Below are positions 50,307 to 51,400 of a stretch of DNA of 51,400 nt, piece by piece. Each line of letters begins with the position of its first letter. The first letter of the stretch is position 1. This stretch comes from Algoriphagus mannitolivorans DSM 15301. GTDB taxonomy: Bacteria; Bacteroidota; Bacteroidia; Cytophagales; Cyclobacteriaceae. Location of the stretch: NCBI RefSeq assembly GCF_000429425.1, contig NZ_KE386902.1, positions 1 to 51,400 on the forward strand. The letters run 5' to 3'. Both the position numbers and the translations under genes were made by a program. The notes beneath the pieces are model-generated. The model made no database searches. It was not told the origin of the DNA and saw only the letters and a list, made by a program, of their open reading frames with translations.

Positions 50307-51400
50307 ATGGAGACTTTATCCAATTGTCCAATCAGCACCAAAAAGGCTCGAAGTGGATTCCAAGGAAGCAGCATCCTAAGAAACAACTTCTTCTTTGGTC
50401 TTTTTATTTTGGCATTTTTCTGGGCTGCCAGTTTACTTTTCCCATTGACAGGGTTTTCCCAGGGAAATATTATCGGGCAGGTGCCGATAGTTATCGATCC
50501 ACTTAATCCTCCAGGCTGCCCTCAAAACAACGTTAATATTGCGGCTATTGAATTTCGGGATGAAAACGGTTTCCAATTTCCTTCACCTTATGATCCCCCT
50601 GGAATAAATATTAATGATGAAGTCCCAGGTGAAATTTGGGTCAAGTTTGGGGGAAGTACCTCAAACGCATTCAATTTATATGCTCAATTTGATGTATTTA
50701 TTAATGGCGTAAAAAGTGGAGCAACTAGGACTCTTTGCTTATTTGGAGGTCAGAGAGTTCCAACTCAGGACGGGGAGTTTTATTATCTGAGTGATTTTGT
50801 ATGGAACTTTGGGGATAAAGTTGAAATAAAAAATATTTATATGACCTGGAGGACTGGTAATGCAGGAAATGGCAACTGCGAACCAAGACTCCAAAATTCT
50901 CAATGTTACTTTAATCCAACAGGATTGGTGGTAAATACACCTTTGGTGGCCAACTTCGATTTCGTTACAAACTGTTTCAATCGGTCTGTTCAATTTACTG
51001 ATAAATCTACCGGTGGTGACCCAAATTTCTCCTCGACTTATTCTTGGAATTTCGGAGATGGATCTGCTCCGGTTACTTCTCAAAATCCAACTTATACCTA
51101 CGCTTCAGCTGGCACCTACAATGTTACATTAACAGTGACCAAGCAGGGGATATCAAAACAAATTACCAAATCGGTAATGGTTTATGATCCAACTAGTCTG
51201 ACTATCAACTCTCCTCCAGCTGTTTGTGAGCCTGGGTCTGTGGATTTAACTGCGGCTTCTGTGACTCAAGGCTCGACTCCGGGGTTAGAATTTTCCTATT
51301 GGACTGACGATCAGGCGACAATAGCATTATTAAACCCAGATCAGGTCACTATATCTGGTACTTATTATATCAAAGCGGTTGATCCTAGGGATTGCGAAAT
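50307..51400 (+). CDS. Large secreted PKD-domain protein, N-terminal part (cut by window edge)
   Basis: ATG at 50307, open through the window end (364 complete codons). An N-terminal hydrophobic segment (FFFGLFILAFFWAASLLFPLTGFSQ) forms a signal sequence after an unusually long polar lead of about 26 residues. A domain of unknown type follows (about 55-205), with Cys residues in NPPGCPQNN, TRTLCLF and NCEPRLQNSQCYF. A PKD domain lies at about 215-295: FDFVTNC, YSWNFGDGSAPVTSQNPTYTYASAGTYNVTLTV (landmarks). After that begins an Ig-like repeat (PPAVCEPGSVDLTAAS). This is the build of large Bacteroidota adhesins exported by the type IX system; the C-terminal signal that would prove it is outside the window. 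Confidence 0.8.
   Translation, partial: METLSNCPISTKKARSGFQGSSILRNNFFFGLFILAFFWAASLLFPLTGFSQGNIIGQVPIVIDPLNPPGCPQNNVNIAAIEFRDENGFQFPSPYDPPGININDEVPGEIWVKFGGSTSNAFNLYAQFDVFINGVKSGATRTLCLFGGQRVPTQDGEFYYLSDFVWNFGDKVEIKNIYMTWRTGNAGNGNCEPRLQNSQCYFNPTGLVVNTPLVANFDFVTNCFNRSVQFTDKSTGGDPNFSSTYSWNFGDGSAPVTSQNPTYTYASAGTYNVTLTVTKQGISKQITKSVMVYDPTSLTINSPPAVCEPGSVDLTAASVTQGSTPGLEFSYWTDDQATIALLNPDQVTISGTYYIKAVDPRDCE

Noticed and set aside
1..51400. Mobile elements, CRISPR arrays, prophage, tRNA or rRNA genes, toxin-antitoxin or defence genes
   Set aside because: I looked for transposase or integrase motifs, direct repeat arrays, cloverleaf-type segments and defence-family motifs and saw none that I could support.

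Overview
The window looks like chromosomal DNA of a Bacteroidota bacterium, most probably a Cytophagales/Cyclobacteriaceae-type (Algoriphagus-like) organism. The basis is family content: gliding-motility lipoprotein GldJ, GldE in the mutY-ssb-gldE order, tandem FKBP-type lipoproteins beside a DHH phosphoesterase, a CarboxypepD_reg/TonB-dependent outer-membrane receptor, a DUF3127 protein, a COX24/AURKAIP1-type micro-protein, a PKD-domain secreted protein, and promoters of the Bacteroidota type (TTTG, about 20 nt, TAnnTTTG). Shine-Dalgarno sequences are weak and several TTG/GTG starts are needed. The species assignment is inference. I see no rRNA, tRNA, CRISPR array, insertion sequence, prophage or defence island. 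This is mostly a core-genome segment.

Layout. 1-5.3 kb: the tail of an OmpA-like protein, then gldJ and mfd on the minus strand. 5.4-6.9 kb: an orphan cytochrome-oxidase subunit III-like protein coupled to an SRPBCC protein, convergent with a Fur/PerR-type regulator. 7.1-10.3 kb: a secreted retropepsin-like/PDZ protease, then lemA and two TPM-domain proteins. 10.4-14.1 kb: ndk (minus), then a DHH phosphoesterase and three consecutive FKBP-type lipoproteins. 14.4-18.7 kb: a saccharopine-dehydrogenase-like oxidoreductase overlapping deoC, then two divergent phosphate-type transporters (Na/Pi family and PiT-like). 18.7-25.3 kb: tadA-like deaminase, Mn-type superoxide dismutase, TonB-dependent receptor, TatD-like and TcdA, a MaoC-like hydratase (minus) and a monofunctional transglycosylase.

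25.3-25.7 kb is a gene-free, AT-rich stretch between convergent genes. It holds three perfect TTATCCACA DnaA boxes within 106 bp and is the most striking non-coding signal here. It is an oriC or DnaA-binding-cluster candidate, although the surrounding gene orientation does not favour an origin.

25.7-33.1 kb: ClC channel and M28 peptidase (minus), an unknown secreted protein, ITP/XTP phosphatase and YebC (minus), NDH-2 and a Spy/LTXXQ-like protein (plus). 33.2-39.2 kb: gltB-gltD glutamate synthase operon (minus). 39.5-42.5 kb: mutY-ssb-gldE (minus), with the usual partner gldD absent. 42.7-45.6 kb: HU, a TPR protein, a 29-residue COX24-type protein (bS22-like) and RNase G. 45.6-47.6 kb: a conserved acidic protein and DUF3127 (minus), then an ECF sigma factor overlapping a small partner. 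47.6-49.9 kb: esterase lipoprotein and aldehyde dehydrogenase (minus). 50.3 kb to the end: the start of a large PKD-domain surface protein preceded by a long leader with a strong inverted repeat.

Themes: dispersed gliding/type IX secretion genes (gldJ, gldE, the FKBP lipoprotein cluster, a PKD cargo-like protein), nucleic-acid maintenance (mfd, mutY, ssb, HU, tadA, tcdA, RNase G) and core metabolism (gltBD, ndk, NDH-2). I did not find a clearly new multi-gene system. The best leads are the DnaA-box cluster, the SSB-like C-terminal tip on DUF3127, the FKBP lipoprotein trio, the sigma/partner pair and the 29-residue protein upstream of RNase G.
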